A stretch of DNA of 64,000 bases from assembly GCA_910577115.1 (NCBI GenBank), contig CAJTMC010000001.1:186001-250000 (forward strand). Direction: 5' to 3'. Shown one piece after another: positions 1-9,308 of this stretch (within the stretch, counting starts at the first letter, position 1; each line of letters starts with the position of its first letter). Under the pieces are notes generated by a model. That model made no database searches and was not told the DNA's origin. It saw only the letters and a list, made by a program, of their open reading frames with translations. A program made the position numbers and the translations under genes. The stretch comes from an uncultured Lachnospiraceae bacterium. Its GTDB lineage: Bacteria > Bacillota > Clostridia > Lachnospirales > Lachnospiraceae.

Positions 1-1049
1 ATCGCGCGCTGCATATCCTTGCGTATCATGGCGTTTCCGGCATTTTTCTGAATTTCCTGCGCCCACTTCATTGGAGGTTCCTCAATACTTCGGTAATCCG
101 CCAAATCGGTAAGCGCTGCCTCACGCGTCACCTTGTCTGAAACAAGGCAGTGCAGCCCTGCTGCCTGCGCCTCCGCCACGCTTCCGGGAAGCCCCTCGAA
201 GGTTGACGGAAAGACGAAGTAATCAAATGCCTGATAGTAATCTTCCACGTTTGACCGCGTTCCCAAAAAGTGTACTTTTGAGGTCAGCCCTAAATCCTGC
301 ACCTTCTGTCTGATTTCCTGTTCTAGCTCTCCTTTTCCGATTAGAACCAATGCGGCATCGGTACGCATTTTGCAAAGCTCATGGAATACTTCTATTAAAT
401 AGGCATGATTTTTCATAAAGCCAAATCTTCCCACATGCCCTATGACAAACTTGTCCGAAACGCCTAGTTCGTCCCTTATTTTCTTCCGCACGCTGTCGTT
501 AAAGCGAAAGCGTGCCGTATCTATGGCATTCGGAATTGTCCATACCTTTCCCTGCATGACGGCTTTTTTGCCGTATACTGCCACGCCCGCTTCTTCGGAG
601 CAGGTAAACAGATAATCCGCATGGCTTTTGAGCGGAAGTCTTATGAGTTTTGTCATAAGTCCTTTTACGCCCCTGTCAACGCCTGCGCTTCTTGCATGGG
701 CGATTGTCACAGGAATCCCCGCTTTTTTTGCAATGGGCAGATAGATTGACGCAGTGCTTGTCATATGCCCCTGTATCGCGGCATAGTCGTGGTTTTTTTC
801 GAAGAAGCTGGCAAGTGCATTATGGTACGTTTGGTAATTTTTCACATTAAATCGTGGAACATTGTATATTTTCCCGCCAAGTTCCTTAATTTGGGCACTG
901 TAATGCCCTTCCTTGTCCGTATGCACAAGAAAGTCAAACTGCACCTTCTCCCTGTCCATATTACGGTACAGTTCCATAATCCTGCTTTCCGCGCCGCCGA
1001 GGTTTGTCGTACCTAACACATGAAGGACGCGTATTGGTTTTCCTGTCAT
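1..1049 (-). CDS. GT4 glycosyltransferase, EpsF-like, partial at left edge
   Basis: Retaining GT-B glycosyltransferase of family GT4, expected to add one sugar to a polyprenyl-linked intermediate on the cytoplasmic side. About 349 codons are visible and the C-terminus lies beyond the left edge. The N-terminal half opens with VLGTTNLGGAES, the usual GGAE acceptor loop, and the donor half carries FEGLPGSVAEAQAAG near residue 284, which contains the E-x7-E motif of GT4 enzymes. The ATG at 1049 overlaps the stop of the upstream membrane protein gene by four bases (ATGA), so the two are translationally coupled and belong to the second glycan operon. The donor and acceptor sugars cannot be read from the sequence. 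Family assignment is secure; the EpsF label is by resemblance only. Confidence 0.9.
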   Translation of the reverse strand, partial: MTGKPIRVLHVLGTTNLGGAESRIMELYRNMDREKVQFDFLVHTDKEGHYSAQIKELGGKIYNVPRFNVKNYQTYHNALASFFEKNHDYAAIQGHMTSTASIYLPIAKKAGIPVTIAHARSAGVDRGVKGLMTKLIRLPLKSHADYLFTCSEEAGVAVYGKKAVMQGKVWTIPNAIDTARFRFNDSVRKKIRDELGVSDKFVIGHVGRFGFMKNHAYLIEVFHELCKMRTDAALVLIGKGELEQEIRQKVQDLGLTSKVHFLGTRSNVEDYYQAFDYFVFPSTFEGLPGSVAEAQAAGLHCLVSDKVTREAALTDLADYRSIEEPPMKWAQEIQKNAGNAMIRKDMQRA

Positions 1050-2416
1050 CTTTCCAATCCTGCTCCTTTCTTTTGCAGCGCTTCATATAACATAATCAGC
1101 CCCGCCTGATAGAACAGTCCCGTATTATAAAGCATATACCGCATTTGGCAGTAAATGGTCGCAGATGTGAGGACGATTGTCGAAATTAATGCAATCATCA
1201 CAAGCGCAGCGAACAGCAGGGACGTGTGTTCCTTTTTATAAGAACCTTTTCCTGCAAGCCAAATAAAAAGTGCAATGTATGCCAGATACAGAAACAGCGC
1301 CGCAACATTGAGTACGGGGTGTACCTTCAAAACTGTGGTAATGAAACCGCTTATGACATTTACCGCAAAAATCTTAAGCAAATCCGGTATACAAGGCACC
1401 AGAATTTCCTTCATAATGGTTCCCGCAATTGCATTGTAGCTGTCACCGCGGTCTGTCTCCGCCATGCTGATATTATCCTGATACGCTCTGATAACGGGCA
1501 TTACAATATCAAACTTAATCCGGTCATAGGACATACTGTAATGATCCTGAAGTCCGTACCAGCCGTCTCCGGCGTATTGGATATTGTATTCGTCCGCATC
1601 GCAGCGTGCTAAAATCTCAAGAAAAATCGCGCGGTTCGTATCCGTACCAATCTGTTTTGCCATATCCACATTTGCGACATACAGCTCATTTCCGAGAATA
1701 AAGCTCGAGTCTCCGGTATGCGTTGTGAAAACGCCCCTGAATGCAAAATTGTAGGTACAGTCAATCAGCCTTGTACTTCCCAGTCCCAAAAGCACAACTA
1801 CCGCAGAATACAAAATCGCCTTTTTCCAGCCTTTGTCTTTCCACAATGCATAGATGACAGCAAGAAAAATCAGCCCGAACGACACAAGCATCTGTTTTCG
1901 AATCGTGGTAAGCACTACCGCCCAAATCAGGCTTGTCAGAATGCCTTTCCTGCTCCTGTCATACAGGATTGCCAGTAGCCCGAGGATTAGAAAAAGGTAG
2001 AAGGAATAGGCAAGCGCCTCTGTCCGGATACTGTTAAAATAACTGTACCCCCGCTGCGCCACAAAACGGTTTAGAAGCGTGAGACCGCATTGAATTCCCC
2101 ACACGCCAAAGCTTATGATGTTGTTTAGCCGAAAGCGCTTTTTGAGCGACACGGTAAACACCGCTGTCGAGATTCCGGCAATGATACACTGCAGCACTGC
2201 CGCTGCGTCGAGGTACCTTTTATTTCCAAAAATCACCTGCATCAGCCAAAGATAAAAGCAGTATCCCGGCTCCCTGTCCGCCTGCATGGTCATATAGGAA
2301 TCCGAATCGGGCGTAATAATCACCCCGTCATGCCAGTACCATATCAGATAAAATAAAACGCTCACCAGCACAACCACTGTTATTTCTACTTGTCGTTTCC
2401 TTCTGTCATTTTTCAT
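1046..2416 (-). CDS. polytopic membrane protein, possible GT-C-type glycosyltransferase
   Basis: Predicted 456-residue integral membrane protein with roughly ten hydrophobic segments. I do not recognise a named family. The first predicted extracytoplasmic loop (about residues 33-50) is acidic, with DSDSY and then REPGY; acidic residues in the first outer loop are typical of GT-C enzymes that use lipid-phosphate sugars, and EPGY-like motifs occur in EpsG-type polymerases. It sits between a deacetylase-like gene (18 bp upstream) and a GT4 gene (4-bp overlap), inside the second glycan operon, so a role in transfer, polymerisation or modification of the glycan outside the membrane is an inference. 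It could equally be a second Wzy-like protein. Confidence 0.8.
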   Translation of the reverse strand: MKNDRRKRQVEITVVVLVSVLFYLIWYWHDGVIITPDSDSYMTMQADREPGYCFYLWLMQVIFGNKRYLDAAAVLQCIIAGISTAVFTVSLKKRFRLNNIISFGVWGIQCGLTLLNRFVAQRGYSYFNSIRTEALAYSFYLFLILGLLAILYDRSRKGILTSLIWAVVLTTIRKQMLVSFGLIFLAVIYALWKDKGWKKAILYSAVVVLLGLGSTRLIDCTYNFAFRGVFTTHTGDSSFILGNELYVANVDMAKQIGTDTNRAIFLEILARCDADEYNIQYAGDGWYGLQDHYSMSYDRIKFDIVMPVIRAYQDNISMAETDRGDSYNAIAGTIMKEILVPCIPDLLKIFAVNVISGFITTVLKVHPVLNVAALFLYLAYIALFIWLAGKGSYKKEHTSLLFAALVMIALISTIVLTSATIYCQMRYMLYNTGLFYQAGLIMLYEALQKKGAGLER

Positions 2417-2433
2417 AATAACCCCATGCCGCT

Positions 2434-3189
2434 TTAGCGGATCATTTTCCGTAAAACTTTTTGTTTTGCATACGCCATCAGGTATTCCCCGGCCGCTTTC
2501 AAAAAGCCCCTGTACACCGGCTCCACCGTAAAAAGCTCCGAATAGGAAACAAATCTCCCCTGATATTCCCGAAACAGCCGCTCATACCGCTTGAAATCGT
2601 TATCATTCATCGTATTTGTGTGAATGACAAACGTCGTGTAACCGCTTTTTGCTTTCAGCGCGCTTTTCTGATTGTGGGAAATCGGATAGAAAATCATGTC
2701 ATGCCTGACATAAGGCCATTTTCCGAAGCCGTCCGTTATCCGCCAGTAGTTTAAGTTTTGCAGTGCCTTGAACGTATGTTTGTCAAAGGAATGTCCGGGC
2801 GCCATAAAAATATCCGTTTCAATTCCATGCTCCCGAAAAATGTCCTGCCCCAATTTAATTGCCTCATACTGCTCACTATACTCTACACCTGCAAACTCGG
2901 AAAAATCGTTGAGCGGAAACAAGCCTGCCTCCTTTGTGGCGTAGACATGTGTATAACCATGCTGTGCCAGCAGCCAGCCTTCCTTTTGCAGCTGTTTGAT
3001 ATAGTCCCAAAAATCCGCTCTTGGTCCATCAATGCTTAATGTTTTATCCTCATTTTTAGGCACAATCCCTATAAGCGGCTTAACCTGATACAGATCGCAA
3101 AGCTCCTTAAACCGAAGGAACTTCGCCCAATCCATATCAGGTGTAATATCGTCCATTCTTATACAGATTTTCATTCCGGTATTTTTCAT
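2434..3189 (-). CDS. DUF2334-like polysaccharide deacetylase-fold protein
   Basis: 251-residue protein resembling the DUF2334/polysaccharide deacetylase superfamily. Signature positions are visible in order: an N-terminal RMDD (about residues 11-14), QHGYTH (about 75-80), which would supply the metal-binding histidines, and APGHSFD (about 127-133). The family removes N- or O-acyl groups from sugars with a divalent metal; the substrate here is unknown. No signal peptide is seen, so it probably acts in the cytoplasm on a precursor or lipid-linked intermediate. The ATG at 3189 has a GAGG ribosome site eight bases upstream. It lies between the TviC-like epimerase and the GT-C-like membrane protein of the same operon. 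Confidence 0.8.
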   Translation of the reverse strand: MKNTGMKICIRMDDITPDMDWAKFLRFKELCDLYQVKPLIGIVPKNEDKTLSIDGPRADFWDYIKQLQKEGWLLAQHGYTHVYATKEAGLFPLNDFSEFAGVEYSEQYEAIKLGQDIFREHGIETDIFMAPGHSFDKHTFKALQNLNYWRITDGFGKWPYVRHDMIFYPISHNQKSALKAKSGYTTFVIHTNTMNDNDFKRYERLFREYQGRFVSYSELFTVEPVYRGFLKAAGEYLMAYAKQKVLRKMIR

Positions 3190-3253
3190 AGTAAACCTCT
3201 ATTCTTGTAAAACCTGCGAATTTCAGACAACGAAAAGTATATACACAAATTCT

Positions 3254-4228
3254 TTACAGGTTTTCCTTGTACCAGTCGATTGCAAGCGCAATTCCCTTTT
3301 CAAAGTCAAACTCCGGATCATAGCCTAAAAGCTCGCGTGCCTTGGAAATATCGGCGTTTGAGTGCTTGATATCTCCTGCCCTGTCCGGTCCGAAATTGGG
3401 TTCGACATTCTTTCCAAGCGCTTTGCAGAGGTCATAGTAAATGTCAATTAAATATTCCCTTCCGCCGTAGGCGATGTTGAATGCCCCTCCTGCCGCGTCG
3501 CTTGGCGCAAGGCAGGCTTTGAAATTTGCCTCGATGACATTGTCGATATACGTGAAATCCCTTGACTGCTTTCCGTCGCCATTTATGGTCGGCACTTCTC
3601 CGTCAAGGAGCTGTTTGATAAACTTCGGAATAACCGCCGCGTATGCACCGTTTGGATCCTGCCTGCGCCCAAATACGTTGAAATAGCGCATTCCGTAGGT
3701 GTCAAGGCCGTAAAGCTTTTTGTAAAGCTTCCCATACTCCTCGTTGGCGCGCTTTGTGAGCGCATACGGCGATAACAGATTGCCCTCCTGCCCTTCTTTT
3801 TTGGGAAGTACAGGGTGGTCGCCGTAAACCGACGAGCTGGACGCGTAGACGAACTTTTTGACGCCGTTTTGTCTTGCCGCCTCCATCATATTAAGCGTTC
3901 CCATAATATTATTCTGCTCATAAAACAAAGGCATTTCAATACTGCGCGGCACAGAGCCCCATGCCGCCTGATGAAGCACATAGGTGGCGCCCTCGCACGC
4001 TTTCATGCAGGTGTCCAAATCCTTGATATCACCCTTGATAAACGTGTAGTTTGGGCGATCCGCAAACATCTTGACGTTCTCCTCCCTTCCCGTCGAAAGA
4101 TCGTCAAGGCATCTTACCTGACAGCCCATGTCTGTGATTGCCTCACAAAGATTTGAGCCGATAAAACCCGCGCCCCCTGTCACGAGAAAAATGCTGTCTT
4201 TGTCAAATTTTAACTCCTTATATCCCAT
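3254..4228 (-). CDS. UDP-N-acetylhexosamine 4-epimerase, TviC/WbpP-like
   Basis: Extended short-chain dehydrogenase that interconverts the C4 configuration of UDP-GlcNAc-type sugars. It has the NAD-binding GGAGFIG loop near the N-terminus and the catalytic S...Y-x3-K set (SSSSVYGD and SPYALTK), at the usual length for WbpP/TviC (about 324 residues from the chosen start). The start at 4228 (MGYKELKF) was preferred to an upstream in-frame codon because the conserved fold begins there; GGAG lies about 12 bases upstream, rather far. Directly upstream is a TviB/WbpA-type 6-dehydrogenase. The TviB-TviC pair makes UDP-GalNAcA in Vi capsule synthesis, so UDP-N-acetylgalactosaminuronate is the likely product. 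Specificity is inferred from this pairing. Confidence 0.9.
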   Translation of the reverse strand: MGYKELKFDKDSIFLVTGGAGFIGSNLCEAITDMGCQVRCLDDLSTGREENVKMFADRPNYTFIKGDIKDLDTCMKACEGATYVLHQAAWGSVPRSIEMPLFYEQNNIMGTLNMMEAARQNGVKKFVYASSSSVYGDHPVLPKKEGQEGNLLSPYALTKRANEEYGKLYKKLYGLDTYGMRYFNVFGRRQDPNGAYAAVIPKFIKQLLDGEVPTINGDGKQSRDFTYIDNVIEANFKACLAPSDAAGGAFNIAYGGREYLIDIYYDLCKALGKNVEPNFGPDRAGDIKHSNADISKARELLGYDPEFDFEKGIALAIDWYKENL

Positions 4229-4303
4229 CTGATTATCCTGCTCCTTTCCATGCCTGCGCAAATTTATGCCTCTGCACAGATTTGTTGTTTGAAAGTATTC
4301 ATA

Positions 4304-5620
4304 CTATAGCCTCCAGTAAAGATAGCCTGCGCCCTCATATTCCTTTCGGTCAAGCACACCCTTTAAGTCGGTAAGTACCTTCGGTTTTCCGTTATCCGCA
4401 TAGAGTGCTGCCAAATCATCCATTCCAAGCTGCTTATACGACTCATGCGCTACCGCAAGAATCACTGCATCGCAGTTTTTGATGTCCTTCATTGGCGTAA
4501 AGGTAATACCGTAAAGCCGCTTTGCCTCGTCCGCGTCTGCATTGTCATCTGCCACTACTGCCGTAATGCCGTATTCTTTGAGTTCCTTATAAATATCAAT
4601 AATCTTTGTGTTTCTCGTATCGGGGCAGTTCTCCTTGAAGGTAAAGCCCAAAATCGCCACGTTGGCGCTCTTTACGGGAATGTCTGCCTTTATCAGATTT
4701 TTCACAAGGTTTTCCGCCACATATTTTCCCATATCATCATTGATGCGTCTTCCCGAAAGGATAATCTGTGAGTGGTATCCCAGCTCTTCCGCCTTGTAGG
4801 TAAGGTAATACGGATCTACGCCGATACAGTGTCCGCCGACAAGTCCCGGCTGGAAGTTTAAGAAATTCCACTTGGTTCCTGCTGCCGCAAGTACGGATTT
4901 TGTGTCAATTCCCATTTTGTTAAAAATAATGGAAAGCTCATTCATAAATGCAATGTTGATATCTCTTTGGCTGTTTTCGATAACCTTTGCGGCCTCGGCA
5001 ACCTTAATCGATTCTGCGCGGTACACGCCTGCCTCTACAACAAGCTCGTACACATGTGCGACCTCGTCGAGCGTTTCCTCGTCCATACCGGAAACAATTT
5101 TGGTGATTGTTTCCAGACGGTGTACCTTGTCACCGGGGTTGATACGCTCAGGAGAATAGCCTACCTTAAAATCGACGCCGCACTTTAATCCCGACTCCTT
5201 CTCCAAAATCGGCACGCAGATATCCTCTGTCACACCCGGATAAACGGTTGACTCAAACACCACGATAGAGCCCTTCGTCAGGTTTTGTCCCAAGATACGG
5301 CTTGCACCCTCGACCGGCGATAAATCGGGCGTGTGGTCATCATTGACCGGTGTCGGCACTGCCACGATGTGGAACTTTGCCTCACGCAGCTTTGACGCGT
5401 CTGCCGTAAATTCCACCTTCGTATTTTTGATGACTTCATTTCCCACCTCGTTTGTGGGGTCAACGCCCGATTTGTACAGGTCAATCTTTGCCGCGTTGAG
5501 GTCAAAGCCGACAACCTGAATTTTTCTTGCAAATGCTACGGCAATCGGCATTCCTACATATCCAAGTCCTACAAGGGACAGTTTTTCTTTTCCACTGACA
5601 AGGTCTTCGTATAATTTCAT
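4304..5620 (-). CDS. UDP-N-acetylhexosamine 6-dehydrogenase, TviB/WbpA-like
   Basis: 438-residue nucleotide-sugar dehydrogenase that oxidises the C6 hydroxyl of a UDP-N-acetylhexosamine to a carboxylate with two NAD+. The NAD-binding GLGYVG is at residues 18-23, the central domain has the E-N-SQRD pattern, and the catalytic cysteine is C265 in GGHCIGVDPYYL. Overall sequence texture matches the WbpA/TviB/WbpO branch more than UDP-glucose dehydrogenases. The ATG overlaps the stop of the upstream GT4 gene (ATGA), and a TviC-like epimerase follows after 75 bp. Together they are expected to provide GlcNAcA or GalNAcA for the second glycan. The exact sugar (GlcNAc, GalNAc or ManNAc series) cannot be fixed by eye. 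Confidence 0.92.
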   Translation of the reverse strand: MKLYEDLVSGKEKLSLVGLGYVGMPIAVAFARKIQVVGFDLNAAKIDLYKSGVDPTNEVGNEVIKNTKVEFTADASKLREAKFHIVAVPTPVNDDHTPDLSPVEGASRILGQNLTKGSIVVFESTVYPGVTEDICVPILEKESGLKCGVDFKVGYSPERINPGDKVHRLETITKIVSGMDEETLDEVAHVYELVVEAGVYRAESIKVAEAAKVIENSQRDINIAFMNELSIIFNKMGIDTKSVLAAAGTKWNFLNFQPGLVGGHCIGVDPYYLTYKAEELGYHSQIILSGRRINDDMGKYVAENLVKNLIKADIPVKSANVAILGFTFKENCPDTRNTKIIDIYKELKEYGITAVVADDNADADEAKRLYGITFTPMKDIKNCDAVILAVAHESYKQLGMDDLAALYADNGKPKVLTDLKGVLDRKEYEGAGYLYWRL

Positions 5621-6726
5621 CGCTTTTCTCCTTTTATCTCTTTTAATTCGTTTTGATATGTTTTGATAATGATATTTCTATCAAAATTTTTCTCAACCCA
5701 TGCTCTGCCCGCAATGCCCATCTGCCGCCGCTCCTCGTGGGAGAGCGCAAGCATTTTTTCCATTGCCCCGACAAGCGCGTCTGTGCTTTTGCTCTCAAAG
5801 GCAAAGCCGCTCTCGCCGTCCACGAACGTTTCGACACAGCCGCTTACGTCGCTTGCCAGCACAGGCCGCCCGCAAGCCGCCGCCTCCAGCAGAACATTCG
5901 AAAGTCCTTCATGGTAGGAGGGGTGTACAATGATATGGCTTTTTGCCATTACCTCCTCCACGTTATCAATATGTCCATAATACTTGATAATCTTTTCCTC
6001 CGCAAGCGCCTCAATCTGCGGCTCGTACAATTCCCTTGTTTCCTCCTCGTACTCGCCCACAAGATGAAATTTCACGTTTTTATGCCGCTTTTTCACAATC
6101 CGCGCCGCCTCGAGATACTCTTCAATGCCCTTATCCTTCATAATGCGGATTACCGCAAGAAAACGCACGTTTTTTTCCTCCGCCGGATATTCCCGCAAAG
6201 GATGCTCTGTCAGATTCACTCCCGAGCCCGGCAAGAGGGCGTTGTTCTCAAGTGCGATACCATTTTTGTTCATAAAATCCCGATTGCGCATATTTTGGAA
6301 AAATACCCGCCGCGCGCCTTTCATGGATACACTGTAAAAACGAAGCAGGATTTTGCTGAGCAGGCCGCCGCTTTCAATTGCCGTTCCAAGTCCTGTAACA
6401 TTGCACAGATACGGCACTTTTTTGATGCGGCAGGCAAGGCCACCGTACAAGTTCGGTTTTATGGTGTAAGTGAGCACCACGTCCGGCTTGCGTTTTCGTA
6501 TCATTCTTAAATAGGCCATAAAAAGTCCTAAATCTTTGACGGGATTGACGCCGCGCCTGTCAAAGGGGGTTTTTATGATGCGGCACAGGCCTTTTAGCTT
6601 GTCCGCATTTTCATCGGGAGGAAGCGACACATAAACCTTGTGCCCGTCCTCCGAAAAAGTCTGCAAAAGCTCTTTCCGAAACAGATAAAGACCGTTTGCA
6701 TAGTTGGTTAAAATCAGTATTTTCAT
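5617..6726 (-). CDS. GT4 glycosyltransferase
   Basis: 369-residue retaining GT-B glycosyltransferase, family GT4. The N-terminus ILILTNYANGLYLFRKELL is the usual start of the acceptor domain, PGSGVNL lies near the hinge, and SYHEGLSNVLLEAAACGRPVLASD contains the E-x7-E donor motif. The length is complete for the family. It overlaps the ATP-grasp gene upstream and the dehydrogenase gene downstream by four bases each, so the three are tightly coupled. Enzymes of this type often act right after the initiating PglC-like transferase encoded two genes upstream (PglA is the model), so it may add the second sugar, possibly GalNAc or its uronate. That is inference from position. Confidence 0.92.
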   Translation of the reverse strand: MKILILTNYANGLYLFRKELLQTFSEDGHKVYVSLPPDENADKLKGLCRIIKTPFDRRGVNPVKDLGLFMAYLRMIRKRKPDVVLTYTIKPNLYGGLACRIKKVPYLCNVTGLGTAIESGGLLSKILLRFYSVSMKGARRVFFQNMRNRDFMNKNGIALENNALLPGSGVNLTEHPLREYPAEEKNVRFLAVIRIMKDKGIEEYLEAARIVKKRHKNVKFHLVGEYEEETRELYEPQIEALAEEKIIKYYGHIDNVEEVMAKSHIIVHPSYHEGLSNVLLEAAACGRPVLASDVSGCVETFVDGESGFAFESKSTDALVGAMEKMLALSHEERRQMGIAGRAWVEKNFDRNIIIKTYQNELKEIKGEKR

Positions 6727-7718
6727 AGGCTTACCACATTACACTTAATATCGTCAAGCTTTTTGATCACAACGCTGTCATACATCATCATTACAACTTC
6801 TTCCTCGTAGGCGCCGATGCATGGCTCATTCGCCTTCTGTTCCTTGACATTTTTGTAGATAAATGCCGGAAAGTCAACGCCTGCGCCGTATGCATGAAGA
6901 TATGCGCCGCCAAAGCGCGGGTTAATCTCGGAGAGATAATAGGTTCCGTTCTGATAGAATAAGTCCATGTCTAACGGGCCGTTGAACTCAAATGCTGTGA
7001 GCGCATTCTGCACAAAGGCAAAAAGCTTTTCGTCCTTGAAAGAAATCGTCTTGTTTGCACCGCCGATTGTGGTTGATATCTTCTTTTTGGAGAAAATGGC
7101 GACGGGGGTATGGCTCATGGTGTCTACATAAATATCGGCGTCCATGTCCTCGCCTGTCATAAGCTCCTGAATAATCAGTGTTTCGTCCTGTGCGGTCAGC
7201 TCCTCTAACAGTTCGAGAGTGTCCACTTTTCTTGCGCCGACGCTTCCGCTTCCTGTGCGGGGTTTTACGAACACCGGAAGGGTGATTTCTTTGTTGTCAT
7301 ATGCTATCTTGAAATCCGCAAAGCTGCCGTAGGTTTTTACGGTATTGATGCCTTTTTGGGTAAGGTATTTGGACATCTCGTACTTGTCGAAGCACAGTGC
7401 GGCTGTTTTTTGGTATGGGGCAAGGACGGTCACGCCAAGCGCCTCGAATGCTTCCCTGTGTTGCGCCAAAATTGCAATTTCGGGATCAATCAGGGTAGTG
7501 ACGGCGTCAATTCCTTCCTTCTTACATATGTCCAAAATCATCGGAATATATGCTTTATCGTGGATTAACGGTACCTGATAACTTACGTCCGCAAACTCCA
7601 GCGCAGGTGCGTATGGGCTGTTATCCGTCACGATCAGGCGCACCTTATCGCCGAGTGATTTCCGAAAATCTTTCAAAAGCTCACAGCGGCGTCCTACACT
7701 GCAAAATAAAATATTCAT
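6723..7718 (-). CDS. ATP-grasp ligase, carbamoyl-phosphate-synthase-like
   Basis: 331-residue ATP-grasp enzyme. The pre-ATP-grasp domain starts NILFCSVGRRCEL, the ATP-grasp core shows VFVKPRTGSGSVG (about residues 149-161), and the metal-binding end is DMDLF...EINPRFGG. Proteins of this kind are frequent in Gram-positive and Gram-negative surface-glycan loci. They join a carboxylate to an amine through an acyl-phosphate. Next to genes for an amino-hexuronic acid, amidation of that uronic acid or attachment of an amino acid to it is an attractive role, but this is inference. The gene is 25 bp after the initiating transferase and overlaps the GT4 start by four bases. Confidence 0.88.
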   Translation of the reverse strand: MNILFCSVGRRCELLKDFRKSLGDKVRLIVTDNSPYAPALEFADVSYQVPLIHDKAYIPMILDICKKEGIDAVTTLIDPEIAILAQHREAFEALGVTVLAPYQKTAALCFDKYEMSKYLTQKGINTVKTYGSFADFKIAYDNKEITLPVFVKPRTGSGSVGARKVDTLELLEELTAQDETLIIQELMTGEDMDADIYVDTMSHTPVAIFSKKKISTTIGGANKTISFKDEKLFAFVQNALTAFEFNGPLDMDLFYQNGTYYLSEINPRFGGAYLHAYGAGVDFPAFIYKNVKEQKANEPCIGAYEEEVVMMMYDSVVIKKLDDIKCNVVSL

Positions 7719-7743
7719 ACTTAACCTCCAAATCTTTGCAACC

Positions 7744-8403
7744 TTAAAACTTCACATTGTCCTCCGTTTTCGGTTCGGTTTTTGTTCCTGTAAACGCTTC
7801 CATTGTGGCATCGGTTGCGCTGTTTATGTCACTGTGGCGAAAAACGACTGCCACTGTTTGGAATAATATTTTTAAATCCATTTTGAATGATATATTTTTA
7901 ACATACTCGACATCATATGCAAAGCGCTGTTCCCAGCTAATGGCATTTCTGCCGTTAACCTGCGCCCAGCCTGTCAGTCCGGGGCGTACGTCGTGGCGCT
8001 GTTTTTGGAATGCATTGTAAAGCGGCAGGTATTTTACCAGCAGAGGTCTTGGACCTATCAGGCTCATGTCGCCCTTTAGGATATTCCAAAGCTCGGGCAG
8101 CTCGTCAAGGCTTGTCGCGCGGAGCGCTTTTCCGAATTTTGTCAGTCTTACCTCGTCGGGCAAAAGCTCACCGTTCTTGTCGCGTTCGTCGGTCATGGAG
8201 CGGAATTTGCATAGACCGAATATTTTTTCGTGGTAGCCCGGACGCTGTTGGTGGAAAATGACAGGGGCGCCGAGTTTTATGCGCACCAATACTGCCACTG
8301 CCAAAAAAACAGGACTTAGTACGATTAAGGCTGTCAGCGATATGAGAATGTCGAGCATTCTTTTGATATATTTTTCATAAATGCCTTGTTTATGTTGTTC
8401 CAT
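7744..8403 (-). CDS. initiating sugar-phosphate transferase, PglC-like
   Basis: Monotopic phosphoglycosyl transferase (bacterial sugar transferase family) that moves sugar-1-phosphate from a UDP-sugar to undecaprenyl phosphate, the first step of a lipid-linked glycan. The protein is about 219 residues: an N-terminal membrane helix (RMLDILISLTALIVLSPV), then KFRSM, DELPELWNILKGDMSLIGPRP, and a C-terminal GLTGWAQVNGR. This is the short PglC-type form without extra membrane helices. The ATG at 8403 has AGGAGT seven bases upstream and was chosen over a longer in-frame opening. With PglF- and PglE-like genes at 11.9-15.1 kb, a di-N-acetylbacillosamine-type donor is plausible. A small-gene island separates it from those genes. 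Confidence 0.93.
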   Translation of the reverse strand: MEQHKQGIYEKYIKRMLDILISLTALIVLSPVFLAVAVLVRIKLGAPVIFHQQRPGYHEKIFGLCKFRSMTDERDKNGELLPDEVRLTKFGKALRATSLDELPELWNILKGDMSLIGPRPLLVKYLPLYNAFQKQRHDVRPGLTGWAQVNGRNAISWEQRFAYDVEYVKNISFKMDLKILFQTVAVVFRHSDINSATDATMEAFTGTKTEPKTEDNVKF

Positions 8404-8632
8404 TTTGTTTACTCCTGCCTTATTGTTCCTCTCATTTATTATTTGCATATGATTGATGTATCAATATCAACAACCCCATTGGTACACATTTCAACGGCAA
8501 ACTCCAACTGATATTCGTTTCGCCATTACTCTATACTGAAATGGAATACTCCTATCATATGTACACCAGTGCCGGGCATCTTTTAAATAATTATCAGTTT
8601 CTCAAAAAAGTGTTCCCTATGATTTCTCGCAA

Positions 8633-9133
8633 TTACCCGAAAAACCGGGACATAATTGTATCATACAAAGCCAGTATGAACGGCGACAGAAGAAACATCT
8701 GTATACAAAAGCATAAAAAGCTTAACACTATTGTACTGGCTATTTTTATTGATTTTTTAGTTGATTTTCCTCCAACCGCTAAATAAAACAATATGCCAAT
8801 GAACAGCCATATGAGGAACGTTTTTATATCATGTAAAATAAAATCGTGTAATTCCCAGTTTTTATAGCTCGCATAATTGGGATCTGACACATCATCATAA
8901 GCCATAGACGCAATAAATGTGCTAAGGATAGCTGAGAACCAATAGAAGAGAAAACAAGGAAAAATTCCTCCCCAGTATTTCGATTTTTTCTTCCATACTC
9001 TATTCCATATTTCCACGACGCTTATAAGAATAAAAAGTAAGAATAAGCACGTGTAAATGCCAGAAATAAAATTTAAATATTCTTCAATACTCATATAAAA
9101 TTGCCCTAACCATATTCTTTCTCTTTCCTCCAT
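8633..9133 (-). CDS. small membrane protein of unknown function
   Basis: 166-residue protein with about four hydrophobic segments (near residues 24-42, 56-76, 103-120 and 131-153). I do not recognise a family. A GGAG ribosome site precedes the ATG at 9133, supporting a real gene. It opens the accessory island that interrupts the second glycan locus, with the PglC-like gene 229 bp downstream; that 229-bp gap holds nothing I can name. A membrane immunity protein or a phage-exclusion protein is possible, but nothing in the sequence decides this. Confidence 0.6.
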   Translation of the reverse strand: MEERERIWLGQFYMSIEEYLNFISGIYTCLFLLFILISVVEIWNRVWKKKSKYWGGIFPCFLFYWFSAILSTFIASMAYDDVSDPNYASYKNWELHDFILHDIKTFLIWLFIGILFYLAVGGKSTKKSIKIASTIVLSFLCFCIQMFLLSPFILALYDTIMSRFFG

Positions 9134-9308
9134 AAAATACTGATTTATCGTTCTGTTCCATGCAAATCAGAAGCTGCCTAAATGCTTATTTGCGAGCTGT
9201 TAATAACACTATCAAAATATATTCTTTGGCAATTCTGTTATATTTACTTATTCTATGAATAAAACACGAAAACAATCAATCATGCTGCAAAAGCGATACA
9301 CAGATTTA

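Noticed and set aside
5653..6510. 285-codon open frame on the plus strand
   Set aside because: Antisense to a clear GT4 gene; no start signal and no motif.
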